DNA from: Chloroflexota bacterium
Lineage (GTDB): Bacteria; Chloroflexota; Anaerolineae; Anaerolineales; DRMV01
NCBI GenBank assembly: GCA_011322445.1
Contig: DRMV01000041.1
Span: forward strand, 62,001-126,000
Reading direction: 5' to 3'
DNA length: 64,000 nt
Part shown: positions 51,421 through 60,166 of the stretch, in pieces
Position numbering within the stretch: position 1 is the first letter of the stretch
How the letters are laid out: every line of letters starts with the position of its first letter
The notes under the pieces: generated by a model
What the model saw: the letters and a program-made list of their open reading frames with translations, nothing else
Databases searched by the model: none
Told to the model about the DNA's origin: nothing
Program-made: the position numbers and the translations under genes

Positions 51421-54227
51421 TCCCCGCCCCCCTTGGTTTCGGGGATGCCTCGCGCCAGCCAGCGGGAAGCCACGGCCGGCAGCCGGTGCATGGGGCCCTG
51501 ATGCCGGGTGCACGGCGGCAAGGAATCCAAGAAAACCTGGCCATAGCGACGGCTAAGCAAGCGTTTGTCTAACACCACCACCACCCCGCGGTCGGTTTTG
51601 GTGCGGATGAGCCGCCCAAACCCTTGTCGAAAGGCCAGAATGGCTTCCGGGAGCTGGTATTCGTTGAAAGGGTCTTCGAACGTTTCGGCGCGGGCGGCCA
51701 CCAGCGGGTCGCTGGGCACGGCAAAGGGAAGTTTGACAATGACGAGCACCGAAAGCGCCTCGCCGGGAATGTCCACGCCTTCCCAAAACGAGCGGGTGCC
51801 CAGCAGCACGGCGCCGTCGCTGGTGCGAAAATCTTCGAGCAGCGCCTGGGGAGAGGCGCCGCCGCCTTGTTCGTACACGGCCAGCCCGGCTTCTTCCAGC
51901 GCAGGGCGAATGGCGCGAGCGGTGCGTTGCAACTGGGCGTAGGAGGTGAAAAGCGCCATCATGCGCCCGCGCGTGGCTTTGGCGAGGTGGGTCAGGGTGC
52001 GTTCTACGGCCTGCTGGTAGCCAGGACGGTTCGGCTCGGGGATGTCGTTGACGACGTACAACAGGGCGGCGTGTTCGTAGTCGAAAGGCGAACCGAGGAT
52101 GAGTTCGTCGGCATCTTCGGCAGCAAGCCGCTGGCGCAGGTAATCCATTTCGCCGCCGGTGGTCAGTGTGGCCGAGGTGAGCACCACGGTTTCCTTCTTC
52201 TCCCAGATGTGCTTGCGGATGCCCTCGCCCACTTCCAACGGCGCGCCGTGCAGGGCCAGCCACCGCCCCCGCGGGCGCAGTTCCGCCCAATAGACCATGT
52301 TGTCTTCCGGCGCGGCAATCAGGGTGTGCAACATTTGCCCGCTTTCTTCCAGCCGCTGGCGGATGTTGGCGAGTTCGTTGGCTAAGTCGAGGGTCTTTTC
52401 ATCGGAAGGCACCCGGCCGGAAGCCAGAGCCTCGCGCAGGTTGTGCAGAGCGCGGTTGAGGTTGGCGAGAGCGCGAGACGCGTCGTCCCAGGCGATTTCC
52501 ACGGCTTCCCACTGGGGTTGGCTGCGCATGGCGGGGGTGAGGCGCACTTGCTGGGCATATTGCCCCAAGGGGCGGCCTTCGCGGGCTTCTTCCATAAAGT
52601 CGGCGAGGGCGCGGAAGGTGTCGTTGAGGGCTTCCTGAAGTACGAAGGCGCGGCTGGTGATGTCGTCGATGCTGGCCATGATTTCTTCGCGCACTGCGAG
52701 CGGCCAGCCGCGAGCCTGCGCGGCGAGCGCCCCCAGCAGACCGGCCCGCGGGCCACCCAGTTCTGAGAGCATACGGCGCAGGTCTTCGCGCGTGATTTCG
52801 AAGCCCAGGGCGTGTGTGAGGGCGCTTTCCAGGTGGTGGGCTTCGTCGACGATGAGGTAGTTGTATTCGGGCAGCACGCGGTTACCGGTGGCGGCATCGC
52901 TGAGCAGCAGGGCGTGGTTGACCACCAGCAGGTGGGCGTGCTCGGCCGCGGTGCGCGCCCGCTGGAAAGGACACTGGCCGCTGCTGTAACGCATGCAGTT
53001 GTCGGCCGTGCAGGCAGGGGCATCGGCGGAAATGCGCTGCCACACGGCATTTTCGGCTGCGCCGCGCAGGTTGATTTCCGCGCGGTCGCCGCTGCCGCCT
53101 CCGTGCAGCCACACCAGCACCTTGGCGAGCACCCGTGCCTCTTCGGGCGTTTTCTGACGCTTGTTGAGCAACGCGTGCAGACGGTGGGGGCAAAGGTAGT
53201 TGGCGCGCCCTTTCAGCACGGCGGCCTGCAAGGGCTTGCCCAGCACTTCTTGCACCAGCGGAATGTCTTTTTGAATGAGTTGGTCTTGCAGGTTTTTGGT
53301 GTTGGTAGAGATGACCACGCGGGTGTTGTGTTGCCACGCGAAGGCCGCCGCAGGCAGCAGGTAGGCCAGCGACTTGCCGGTGCCGGTGCCGGCTTCCACA
53401 ATCAGGTGGCGTCGGCGGTCGAAGGCTTCGCTGACGGCTTGAGCCATCTGCACCTGGTGCTGCCGGTGCTCAAACTGGGGGAAGCGTTGCTCCAGCGCGC
53501 CGCCCGGTTCCAACAACGCCGTCACCGCGCTGGCATCCAGCCCCCCCTCGGTGGTGGCTTCGCGAGCGCCGGGGGCGACCTGGAGCGGTTCGGGTTGCCA
53601 CAGGGAAGGAGCGCTTTTGGGCGGGCGTTCCCCCGCGCGGGTGCGGCGCATCAGCACTTGCTGGAACGGCCATGTACCCAGCCAGGCGGCATCCACCCCC
53701 ATTTCGACGATGTTGGCGAGCAGCGGCAGCGGCAGGTCGTCGATCATTTCGGCCAGGCGCAGGTAAAGGTGCGCGTTGACACGGGCGTCGTCTAAGGCTC
53801 GATGGGTGGCTTGAAAGGGAATGCCCAGCGCGTGCCCCAGCGCGCCCAGGCCGTAACGGCTGGCCGAGGGCATGAGCACCGAGGCCAGTTCGTAAGTGTC
53901 GACCACTTCGTTGGTGAAGACCATGCCCGCGGCTTCCAGGAAGCCCAGGTCGAAGCGGATGTTATGGCCGATGATGATGGCATCGCCGAGGAAGTCGGCC
54001 AGGTCGTCGAGCACGTCGTCCAGCCGCGGGGCGCGGGCGACCATCGCGTCGCTAATGCCGGTCAGGCGGGTGATGAAACCGGAAATGTGGCCGGTTGGGC
54101 GGACGAGGGTGGCGAATTCGTCTTCAATGCGCCGCGCGGTGAAGCGCACCGCACCGATGTCGATGATTTCGTCCGCACGCGGGTCGAGGCCGGTGGTTTC
54201 CAGGTCGAGGGCAACAAAAGTGGTCAT
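51417..54227 (-). CDS. dinG: DnaQ-type exonuclease fused to DinG/XPD-family helicase
   Basis: 936 aa from the ATG at 54227 (the longer frame upstream crosses the MITE-like element). N-terminal DEDD exonuclease (FVALDLETTGLDPRADEIIDIG, HNIRFDLGFL, HRALDDARVNAHL, about 1-170). The helicase has Walker A EAGTGTGKSLAYLLPA, four cysteines that fit an iron-sulfur cluster (YLCPHR, then ACTADNC and GQC), DEAH in YLIVDEAHHLES, and motif VI region FRQGFGRLIRTKTDRG. This exonuclease-DinG layout is the Firmicutes/Chloroflexota form. Probably involved in repair of structured DNA or R-loops. Confidence 0.93.
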   Translation of the reverse strand: MTTFVALDLETTGLDPRADEIIDIGAVRFTARRIEDEFATLVRPTGHISGFITRLTGISDAMVARAPRLDDVLDDLADFLGDAIIIGHNIRFDLGFLEAAGMVFTNEVVDTYELASVLMPSASRYGLGALGHALGIPFQATHRALDDARVNAHLYLRLAEMIDDLPLPLLANIVEMGVDAAWLGTWPFQQVLMRRTRAGERPPKSAPSLWQPEPLQVAPGAREATTEGGLDASAVTALLEPGGALEQRFPQFEHRQHQVQMAQAVSEAFDRRRHLIVEAGTGTGKSLAYLLPAAAFAWQHNTRVVISTNTKNLQDQLIQKDIPLVQEVLGKPLQAAVLKGRANYLCPHRLHALLNKRQKTPEEARVLAKVLVWLHGGGSGDRAEINLRGAAENAVWQRISADAPACTADNCMRYSSGQCPFQRARTAAEHAHLLVVNHALLLSDAATGNRVLPEYNYLIVDEAHHLESALTHALGFEITREDLRRMLSELGGPRAGLLGALAAQARGWPLAVREEIMASIDDITSRAFVLQEALNDTFRALADFMEEAREGRPLGQYAQQVRLTPAMRSQPQWEAVEIAWDDASRALANLNRALHNLREALASGRVPSDEKTLDLANELANIRQRLEESGQMLHTLIAAPEDNMVYWAELRPRGRWLALHGAPLEVGEGIRKHIWEKKETVVLTSATLTTGGEMDYLRQRLAAEDADELILGSPFDYEHAALLYVVNDIPEPNRPGYQQAVERTLTHLAKATRGRMMALFTSYAQLQRTARAIRPALEEAGLAVYEQGGGASPQALLEDFRTSDGAVLLGTRSFWEGVDIPGEALSVLVIVKLPFAVPSDPLVAARAETFEDPFNEYQLPEAILAFRQGFGRLIRTKTDRGVVVVLDKRLLSRRYGQVFLDSLPPCTRHQGPMHRLPAVASRWLARGIPETKGGGE

Positions 54228-54309
54228 GGAAAACTCGCTTGATAGGAAGCACAGAAATAAGGCTGTTGTTTTTTGTGCACAGGCCGGAACAAGGCCTTTC
54301 TGAAGTATA

Positions 54310-54417
54310 ACCTCAGTGGCGGATAATCTCTCTGGCGGTGTTTCGTGCTGCGCGGAGCGGCCTTCGACCGCGATGGCTCCGCATTCTCCGCTCAACGCGC
54401 TGATCCGAAACTCAGGT
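54310..54417. mobile_element. MITE-like element, copy 2 (108 bases)
   Basis: Ends ACCTCAGTGGCGGATAA (54310-54326) and TGATCCGAAACTCAGGT (54401-54417) are inverted repeats. AAGTATA occurs directly on both sides (54303-54309 and 54418-54424), a 7-base target-site duplication. Inverted relative to copy 1 at 18956; after reverse-complementing, both ends align for about 35-40 bases. It lacks the internal tandem units of copy 1 and sits just upstream of dinG. Confidence 0.8.
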
Positions 54418-54440
54418 AAGTATAACTTACGCTCGCCGGG

Positions 54441-54478
54441 AAAAACGCCCCCGCACCGGCTTCCAGCGGTGGGGGGCG
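54441..54478 (-). terminator. Terminator of the phosphohexomutase gene
   Basis: On the minus strand a GC-rich stem (CGCCCCC and CACCG paired with CGGTG and GGGGGCG, one bulge) is followed by TTTTT. Located 34 bases after the stop. Confidence 0.75.
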
Positions 54479-54511
54479 AGGGAAGGGCGGAAACGCCGGG
54501 GCATAGAGGCC

Positions 54512-55951
54512 CTACGCGACCTCTTGCGCTATATGCTCGCCGAAGGCCAGTAGGGCTTTTACCATCTCGGGCGAGCGCCCTTCGGCATACACCCGCAGCA
54601 CTGGCTCGGTGCCCGAGGGGCGAATCAGCAGCCAGGAATCGTCGGCCAGGATGTATTTGCAGCCGTCCAGCGTGCTGACTTCCGTTACGGCTTCCCCGCC
54701 GATGGCCTGGGGGGCGTTTTCGGCCAGGCGCTGCGTCATGCGGCTTTTGGAAACCGGATGCCGCAGGCGTAGATCGGTGCGGGCGTAGTGCGCCGGGCCA
54801 ACTTCCGCCAGCAAGTCTTCCACCAGCGCGGAGAGCGGCTCGCGATAGTAGGCCAGCATTTCCAGCATCAGCAGCCCCATCAGCACGCCGTCGCCTTCGG
54901 GAATGTGTCCCTGGAAGGCAATGCCGCCGGATTCTTCGCCGCCGATGAGGACGTTTTCGCTGAGCATGTAGTCGGCAATGTGGTTGAAGCCGACCGGGGT
55001 TTCGTGCACCGTGAAGCTATATTTTGCCGCCAGGCGATCGATCATCCGGGTGGTGGACACGGTGCGTACCACCGAGCCGCGCAGACCGCGCTCCTCGGCC
55101 AGGTAGCGCAGGCTGAGGGCCATGATTTTGTGCGGGTCCACGAAGTTGCCGCGCTCGTCCATCGCGCCAATGCGGTCGGCGTCGCCGTCGGTGGCAAGGC
55201 CCACGTCGCCGCGGCCGCTGGCAATGGCCGTGGCCAGCGCGCCGAGGTAACGGGCAATGGGTTCCGGATGCACGCCGCCGAAGCCGGGGTTCATCTCGGC
55301 GCGGATTTCGTGCACTTCCACACCCGTGCCCTGCAGGAAGGCGCGCATCACGCCCCGCCCGGAGCCGTACATGGAATCCACCACGGCGCGCAGCTTGCCT
55401 TCGGCAATGCGACCGGCATCGATGAGGGTGTGCAGGTGAGCAAAATAGTCGGGCAGGGGGTTGAAACGTTCCAGCAGGCCGAGTTTGCGGGCTTTTTCGT
55501 AATCCATCAGATTGGGGCCGCGGCCGCGTTCTTCGTTGTCGTTGAGGTAAACCTCCACGCGGCGCGCCTGTTCGGGCGGCGCCGAGCCACCATAGGCGGC
55601 TTTGAGTTTCACGCCGTTGTAGCGCGGCGCGTTGTGGGAAGCCGTGATCATCACCCCCGCGGCCGCTCCTTTGTGCTTCACCGCGTAGGAAATGGCCGGC
55701 GTGGGGGCGTCGGCGTGCGCCAGCCAGACCTTGATGCCGTTGGCCGCCAGCACACGCGCCACTTCGCGGGCGTAACGGTCGGAAAGAAAGCGGGTGTCGA
55801 AGCCAACGACCGCGGTCAGGTCGCCTTCGTTGCCGTTGGCGTCGGCCTGCATGGCGTCGGCGATGGCTTGAGCCACCAGGCGCAGGTTGTGGAAGGTGAA
55901 AGTGTCGGAGATGACGGCGCGCCAGCCGTCGGTGCCAAAGTGAATGGGCAT
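54512..55951 (-). CDS. Phosphoglucomutase/phosphomannomutase family protein
   Basis: 479 aa, start MPIHFGTDGWRAVIS as usual. The phosphoserine loop GVMITASHNAPRYNGVK (Ser at about 105), the metal loop ATDGDADRIGA, the sugar loop GGEESGGIAF and the phosphate-binding C-terminal LIRPSGTEPVLRVYAE are all intact. Catalyses 1,6-phosphate exchange on hexoses; glucose, mannose or glucosamine phosphate cannot be distinguished. It could supply hexose-1-phosphate to the polysaccharide locus. Confidence 0.92.
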   Translation of the reverse strand: MPIHFGTDGWRAVISDTFTFHNLRLVAQAIADAMQADANGNEGDLTAVVGFDTRFLSDRYAREVARVLAANGIKVWLAHADAPTPAISYAVKHKGAAAGVMITASHNAPRYNGVKLKAAYGGSAPPEQARRVEVYLNDNEERGRGPNLMDYEKARKLGLLERFNPLPDYFAHLHTLIDAGRIAEGKLRAVVDSMYGSGRGVMRAFLQGTGVEVHEIRAEMNPGFGGVHPEPIARYLGALATAIASGRGDVGLATDGDADRIGAMDERGNFVDPHKIMALSLRYLAEERGLRGSVVRTVSTTRMIDRLAAKYSFTVHETPVGFNHIADYMLSENVLIGGEESGGIAFQGHIPEGDGVLMGLLMLEMLAYYREPLSALVEDLLAEVGPAHYARTDLRLRHPVSKSRMTQRLAENAPQAIGGEAVTEVSTLDGCKYILADDSWLLIRPSGTEPVLRVYAEGRSPEMVKALLAFGEHIAQEVA

Positions 55952-56067
55952 GGGGAAACCTCGGGATTAGGGGATTGGCTGCTTGGTGTCGTATTTGCGC
56001 GCTTTGCCTTCCTGGCGCGCTTTGCGTTAACCTCTTTGCGGCTTTGGCGGCATCTTGACGCTTGGCG
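55952..56067. repeat. Degenerate CTTTGCG-type intergenic repeat, copy 1
   Basis: Short, quasi-periodic segments such as GCGCTTTGC, CTTTGCGGCTTTGGCGGC and TTGGCGTTACG. A related tract lies at 56830-56930 after the paralogous gene start. Low-complexity GC-rich intergenic repeat; no function assigned. Confidence 0.4.
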
Positions 56068-56796
56068 TTACGCTTTTGCCGCTTGTTCTTCTTTCCAGTT
56101 GTTGAGGGCTTGCACGAGCAAGGCCGTAGCGGTGCTGCGGTGCGCTTCAGCGGCTTCCCACGGGTCTTGGCCCGCGGCTTCCAGCAGGTCATCGGCGAGG
56201 GCATCGGTCAGCCCTTCGCGGCCCAGGCGGGCGAGAAAGCGTTGCTTAGCGTCGGGCGGCAGGTCACTGCGTTCCAGCAGGCGGCGCACTTCGGCAGGCG
56301 AGGTGTGCATGTTCAGCAGGCGGTAGCGCAGGAAGGTACGGAAGCGGAAGCCGAGGGAGGCGTTGGCAAGGAAGCGCAGGGCGTAAATGGTGCCCACGAA
56401 CCAGCCGAGCCAAGTGGCTGCAAGGAGCGGCTTGCCGAGCCAAAACGGCAGGTGGGGAAGCAGCCACCGGAAGATGGCGTGCGTCATCACAAACAGCACG
56501 CCGGTATCGGCGGTAAAGACGAAAGCCGTAGCCGCCCCGGCCATCAGAAAAAGCAGCCATTGGCTGACCTCGTGGGCGGGCGGCACCTCGGGCGGCAAAG
56601 GGGTGGCGCTGATCTCCACCGTGGCATCCAGCGCGACCAGCGCCAACGCGACCACAGCCGCCCCGGCGTACCAGGCCCAGCCCACGCCCAGGATAGCGAA
56701 GGGGTAAAGCCGCCACAACGCCACCACCAGCGCGGTGCTTACGGCTGCGCCCAGCCACAGGGCAGCGAAATAAAGCCAGCGCAAGAAACGCCACAT
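56068..56796 (-). CDS. Membrane protein of unknown function, paralogue of the next gene
   Basis: 242 aa. MWRFLRWLYFAALWLGAAVSTALVVALW is the first membrane helix, a second at about 36-57, and two more at about 80-125 and 130-150, followed by a cytosolic helical tail (about 160-242, SPAEVRRLLERSDLPPDAKQRFLARLGREG). Start, helix pattern and ALDATVEI / ALDLRQHP segments match the neighbour at 56924-57685, so the pair arose by tandem duplication. No known domain recognised. Confidence 0.75.
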   Translation of the reverse strand: MWRFLRWLYFAALWLGAAVSTALVVALWRLYPFAILGVGWAWYAGAAVVALALVALDATVEISATPLPPEVPPAHEVSQWLLFLMAGAATAFVFTADTGVLFVMTHAIFRWLLPHLPFWLGKPLLAATWLGWFVGTIYALRFLANASLGFRFRTFLRYRLLNMHTSPAEVRRLLERSDLPPDAKQRFLARLGREGLTDALADDLLEAAGQDPWEAAEAHRSTATALLVQALNNWKEEQAAKA

Positions 56797-56829
56797 TCAA
56801 AGTACCTTCTGGGGTTGAGGAAGAACTGC

Positions 56830-56923
56830 AGAAAACACAGAGCGTTTTCTCGGCGTCCTTTGCTTTCTTCGCGCCTCGGCGTCAACCTCTTGGCGCCTTT
56901 GGCGGCTTTTTTGCGGCTTTGCG
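56830..56923. repeat. Degenerate CTTTGCG-type intergenic repeat, copy 2
   Basis: Shares CCTCTT(G)GCG, CTTTGGCGGC and CTTTGCGTTACG-like blocks in the same order with the tract at 55952-56067. Both follow the 3' end of one paralogue, so the spacer may have been duplicated with the gene. Confidence 0.4.
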
Positions 56924-57685
56924 TTACGAAAAGGCCGAAGTGGAAAGATCTTCATCGTCCGGGTGCGTTTCCTGCCACACGGCCAGGCTTTGGGAAAGCG
57001 CAGCGAAGCGGGAAAGCACCGCCCCGTCGTCGGCAGCCTCGATGTAGGGGGCAATGGCGTCCTGGATTTCCTGCACCATTTCCCGCGTCAGACCGCGCAA
57101 TTGTACCTTACTGGTGAGGTCGGCTTTGACTCTTTCCGGCAGGGGCGCGTTTTGGAGCAAGGCAATGACGTCTTTCGGTGAAGGCGCTATCAGGCGGTCA
57201 AAGTGGCGGCGGAACCATTGGGTGAAATTGCGCTCGCCGAGCCACGCGCTGCCCATGAGAACGCCCATGAACCAGCCCATCCACATGGCGAAGACAGCCA
57301 GGAAGCCGACGGTGTAGGCGACCTCAGGCCAGCGCCCCAGCAGGGCTTCCGACCATATGGTCAGGGCGCGGGTGAGCACGATAGGGATGCCGACGACCAC
57401 GGCGAAAACGCTCGCGACGAGGAAAATGAGGATGAGGTGGAAAATCCAGCGGCGTACTTCGGCCGATGCGGGCACGTCGGGCGGCGCGGGGTGCTGGCGG
57501 AGATCCAGTGCGGCGTTGAGAACCATGACCGCCGCGCCCAGGATAAACGCGCCGGCCAACCACACCCATCCCACACCGAGAACTTTCCCCGGTGCCACAT
57601 GCCAGGCCAGCGTCACAAGGGCAATGGCTGCCAGCACACCCAGCCCAAGAGACCAAAGGAACAACCGTCGCAGAAAGTGCCACAT
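56924..57685 (-). CDS. Membrane protein of unknown function, paralogue of the previous gene
   Basis: 253 aa from the ATG at 57685; the longer frame upstream overlaps sbcD and is rejected. MWHFLRRLFLWSLGLGVLAAIALVTLAWHV is the first helix, VWLAGAFILGAAVMVLNAAL the second, and a helix pair lies at about 80-145. The tail (SPKDVIALLQNAPLPERVKADLTSKVQLRG) parallels that of the neighbouring paralogue. 19 bases after the sbcD stop, so probably in the same transcript. Confidence 0.75.
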   Translation of the reverse strand: MWHFLRRLFLWSLGLGVLAAIALVTLAWHVAPGKVLGVGWVWLAGAFILGAAVMVLNAALDLRQHPAPPDVPASAEVRRWIFHLILIFLVASVFAVVVGIPIVLTRALTIWSEALLGRWPEVAYTVGFLAVFAMWMGWFMGVLMGSAWLGERNFTQWFRRHFDRLIAPSPKDVIALLQNAPLPERVKADLTSKVQLRGLTREMVQEIQDAIAPYIEAADDGAVLSRFAALSQSLAVWQETHPDDEDLSTSAFS

Positions 57686-57704
57686 GGAAAACACTCCCCA
57701 ACCG

Positions 57705-58943
57705 TTACCCCGCGGTTTCGCTGGGGCGGTCCAGAATTTCCCGCGCCAGGTCCAGCAAGGCCTTGCGTTCTTCACCCTCGACCCCCCTGGCAAGCAAGTA
57801 TTTGTCTACCAGTTCCAGAGGCGTCAGGCGTTCCAGGGGTTCATTGCCGAGGCGGGCGCGGGCTTCCACCTGAGGACGCTTGATGAGGTGGAATTCCAAC
57901 GCGTGTTTGGTATGGGCATAAAGCGCAGCGTCGTCGATGTGGGCTTCCAGTTCTTGGGGGTAGGTCACAACCAGACGCACCACCGCGCCCTCCAGGGCCT
58001 CTTGTGGGCCGAGCGCCTCAATCAGCCGCTGCGTGGGGCTGACTTCGTTGGTGAGGGTTACACGGTGGTCGATGACCGGGCGAGTGGGTAGTTTGCGCCA
58101 TGAGACCTGAGTGGGTTTTCCCGGCTCGATGGTGGCAATCACGAAAAACTTGTCTTCGTGCGCTTCGCCAAAATCCACCCGCTCAATGGAACCAGGGTAA
58201 ATCACAGGGGGTTGATGGCCTTCGTTCAGGTCCTGTGCCTTGTGGATGTGGCCGAGGGCCACGTAAGCCCAGCGGGGGTTTTTGACGAGGGAAGCGGGCA
58301 GCACCAGGTCGTTGCCCAGCATAACCAGCCGCTCTGCGCCATATTTAGCCCCCTGCACCGAAGCATGAGCGGTGAGCACCAGGGGCAGTTCGGGAGTGGC
58401 CTGCTCAATGAGGTTTTCCACGCCGCTGGTGATCAGGTCGGCCATCCGGCTATAGACCTCTTCCAGCGACAGCCCTTCGGCCTGGTCGCCCAAAAAGGCC
58501 AACATGCCGCTGCGGGAAACCCACGGCAGGGCCACGATTTGCAGCGGCAGGCCGTCCAGGTCGTTGGGGGTGAGCAACGTGGGCCGGTCGACGACGTGCA
58601 CATGGGGCACTTCGAAGGTATTGAAAGGGTCGAGGGCATGGGCGCGGCCCAGGGCGGGCGAAAGGTCATGGTTGCCCACCAGCAGCACGGTGGGAATGCC
58701 AGCCCGCGACAGCCGCATGATGCGCTTGCCCCACTCACGAATGAACGTTGGGGCGGGCGAGCGGTCTTTGAACGCGTCGCCCGCGAAGAGCACCAGATCC
58801 ACCTTTTCTTCGATGGCTGTCTCGACAATGACATCCAGCGAGCGCAGGAAATCCATCACCCGCACGGGCAGGCCGGTTTCGGGGTCGTGCTTGCCCCGGT
58901 TGAGCATGTCGATGTGGGCATCGGCAAAATGGAGAATGCGCAT
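57705..58943 (-). CDS. sbcD: SbcD/Mre11-family DNA exonuclease subunit
   Basis: 412 aa from the ATG at 58943. All phosphoesterase motifs are present: FADAHID (D7, H9 region), LFAGDAFKD, VGNHDLSPALGRAH, LTAHASVQG, ALGHIHKAQDL. The C-terminal part (about 280-410) is the capping/SbcC-binding region. Works with the SbcC ATPase on hairpins and double-strand ends; no sbcC is adjacent in the window. Overlaps the stop of the upstream dehydrogenase by one base (TGATG). Confidence 0.92.
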   Translation of the reverse strand: MRILHFADAHIDMLNRGKHDPETGLPVRVMDFLRSLDVIVETAIEEKVDLVLFAGDAFKDRSPAPTFIREWGKRIMRLSRAGIPTVLLVGNHDLSPALGRAHALDPFNTFEVPHVHVVDRPTLLTPNDLDGLPLQIVALPWVSRSGMLAFLGDQAEGLSLEEVYSRMADLITSGVENLIEQATPELPLVLTAHASVQGAKYGAERLVMLGNDLVLPASLVKNPRWAYVALGHIHKAQDLNEGHQPPVIYPGSIERVDFGEAHEDKFFVIATIEPGKPTQVSWRKLPTRPVIDHRVTLTNEVSPTQRLIEALGPQEALEGAVVRLVVTYPQELEAHIDDAALYAHTKHALEFHLIKRPQVEARARLGNEPLERLTPLELVDKYLLARGVEGEERKALLDLAREILDRPSETAG

Positions 58944-59965
58944 CAGTAGCCTCGCTCGGGATGGTAGCGGTTGAAAAGCGGCTGCCCTTTGAGGTAGCGG
59001 GTCAGGTTGGCAGCAAACAACTTCATGGCGCGGGCATGGTAATGGGGGGTGTTGCCGGCAATGTGGGGGGAAAGGATGACGTTGGGCATCTCCCAAAGAG
59101 GGCTTTCGGGGGGCAGCGGTTCGTGGGGGAAGACGTCTAACGCCGCCCCGGCGAGTCGCCCGCTTTCCAACGCAGCAATCAAGGCTTCGTGGTCCACCAC
59201 GCCGCCGCGAGAAACATCGACCAGGAAAGCGCCCGGCTTGAGGGCGTCGAACACCTCGGCGTTCACCATGCCGCGCGTTTCGGGCGTGAGCGGCACGGTG
59301 ACCACCAGGAAATCGCACTCCCGCGCCATGCTGCGCAGGGCCTGGGGTGGGTAAAGGCGGCGGACGAAAGCCCCCTGCGGGTCGCCGTGGCCGGTGGGAA
59401 TGTAGCCGCGGTCTTTGGGGTGCCTGACGTCGCGCTTGGTTGCCAGCACGGTCGCGCCAAAAGCGCGCACCAGGCGGGCGACTTCCCGCCCCAGGCTGCC
59501 GTAGCCCACGATGCCTACCGTGCTGGTGTTCAGTTCCACCGGCATGAAGCGCTGCCAGCGGTCTTGGGGCCACACCTTGCGCCGCTGGGCTTCCATCAAC
59601 GCTGGCAGGCGGTGGCCCAAGGCCAGCAGCATCATCAGCACATATTCGCCCATTTGCGGCACAGCCGCGCCGCTCATCGTGGTGGCAATGACCTTGCCGC
59701 TGCGGATGAGCGGATGGTCGGCGACGTGGTCAATGCCCGCGAGGTGAAATTGCACCCACTTCAGGTTGGGCGCGGCTTCGGGGTCTGGCAGGGCGCTCCA
59801 GGTGTAGAGGATTTCCACCCGCTCCCAGAGCGCGGGGGGCACTTCCTGGGCGTCGCGCGCCGGGTGGACGATGATTTCGGCTTCCGGCGCGGCGGCCTTG
59901 AGCGGCTGCAAATGCGTTTCATCGATGGGCAGGGTGATCAAAATGACGGGGTTTCCCATGATCAT
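58943..59965 (-). CDS. D-isomer-specific 2-hydroxyacid dehydrogenase
   Basis: 340 aa. NAD site VGIVGYGSLGREVARLVRAFGATVLA (about 150-175), catalytic Arg in VDVSRGGVVDHEAL, Glu in DVFPHEPLPPES and His in ILSPHIAGNTPHY. N-terminal ILITLPIDETHLQPLKAAAPE as in phosphoglycerate-dehydrogenase-like enzymes. Reduces or oxidises a small 2-hydroxyacid; the adjacent lactate-permease-family gene makes lactate or glycolate plausible. Start overlaps the preceding small gene by ATGA. Confidence 0.92.
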   Translation of the reverse strand: MIMGNPVILITLPIDETHLQPLKAAAPEAEIIVHPARDAQEVPPALWERVEILYTWSALPDPEAAPNLKWVQFHLAGIDHVADHPLIRSGKVIATTMSGAAVPQMGEYVLMMLLALGHRLPALMEAQRRKVWPQDRWQRFMPVELNTSTVGIVGYGSLGREVARLVRAFGATVLATKRDVRHPKDRGYIPTGHGDPQGAFVRRLYPPQALRSMARECDFLVVTVPLTPETRGMVNAEVFDALKPGAFLVDVSRGGVVDHEALIAALESGRLAGAALDVFPHEPLPPESPLWEMPNVILSPHIAGNTPHYHARAMKLFAANLTRYLKGQPLFNRYHPERGY

Positions 59966-60138
59966 ACCGTCAGGATGAGGGCGTTGGCGAGCGCGAACAA
60001 GAAGAGCAAGCCGGTTTCGGCGGTGCGGGCATGGGCTTGCGCGGCAGGGTAAAGCGCTGCGGCGCTGCCCAGCATCAGCACCAGGGCGAGGGTGTGAACG
60101 GCAAACTTGCGATTGGCTTTTCGGGAAGGTTGAGACAT
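59962..60138 (-). CDS. Small membrane protein (58 aa)
   Basis: Not a shadow: the ATG at 60138 follows GGAGG by 9 bases and its stop overlaps the dehydrogenase start. Basic N-terminus MSQPSRKANRKFAVHT, then two hydrophobic segments (LALVLMLGSAAALYPAA and LLFLFALANALILTV) joined by QAHARTAETG. Sits between the permease and the dehydrogenase, so it may be an accessory of the permease. No family recognised. Confidence 0.7.
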   Translation of the reverse strand: MSQPSRKANRKFAVHTLALVLMLGSAAALYPAAQAHARTAETGLLFLFALANALILTV

Positions 60139-60166
60139 GGCACGGTCCTCCGGCGGGGGCGTGGGG

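Noticed and set aside
54228-54395. Longer N-terminus for DinG
   Set aside because: It would translate through the MITE-like element; the exonuclease domain starts properly at the ATG at 54227.
58944-59573. N-terminal extension of the sbcD frame
   Set aside because: Lies antisense-frame within the 2-hydroxyacid dehydrogenase; the Mre11 motif FADAHID directly follows the ATG at 58943.
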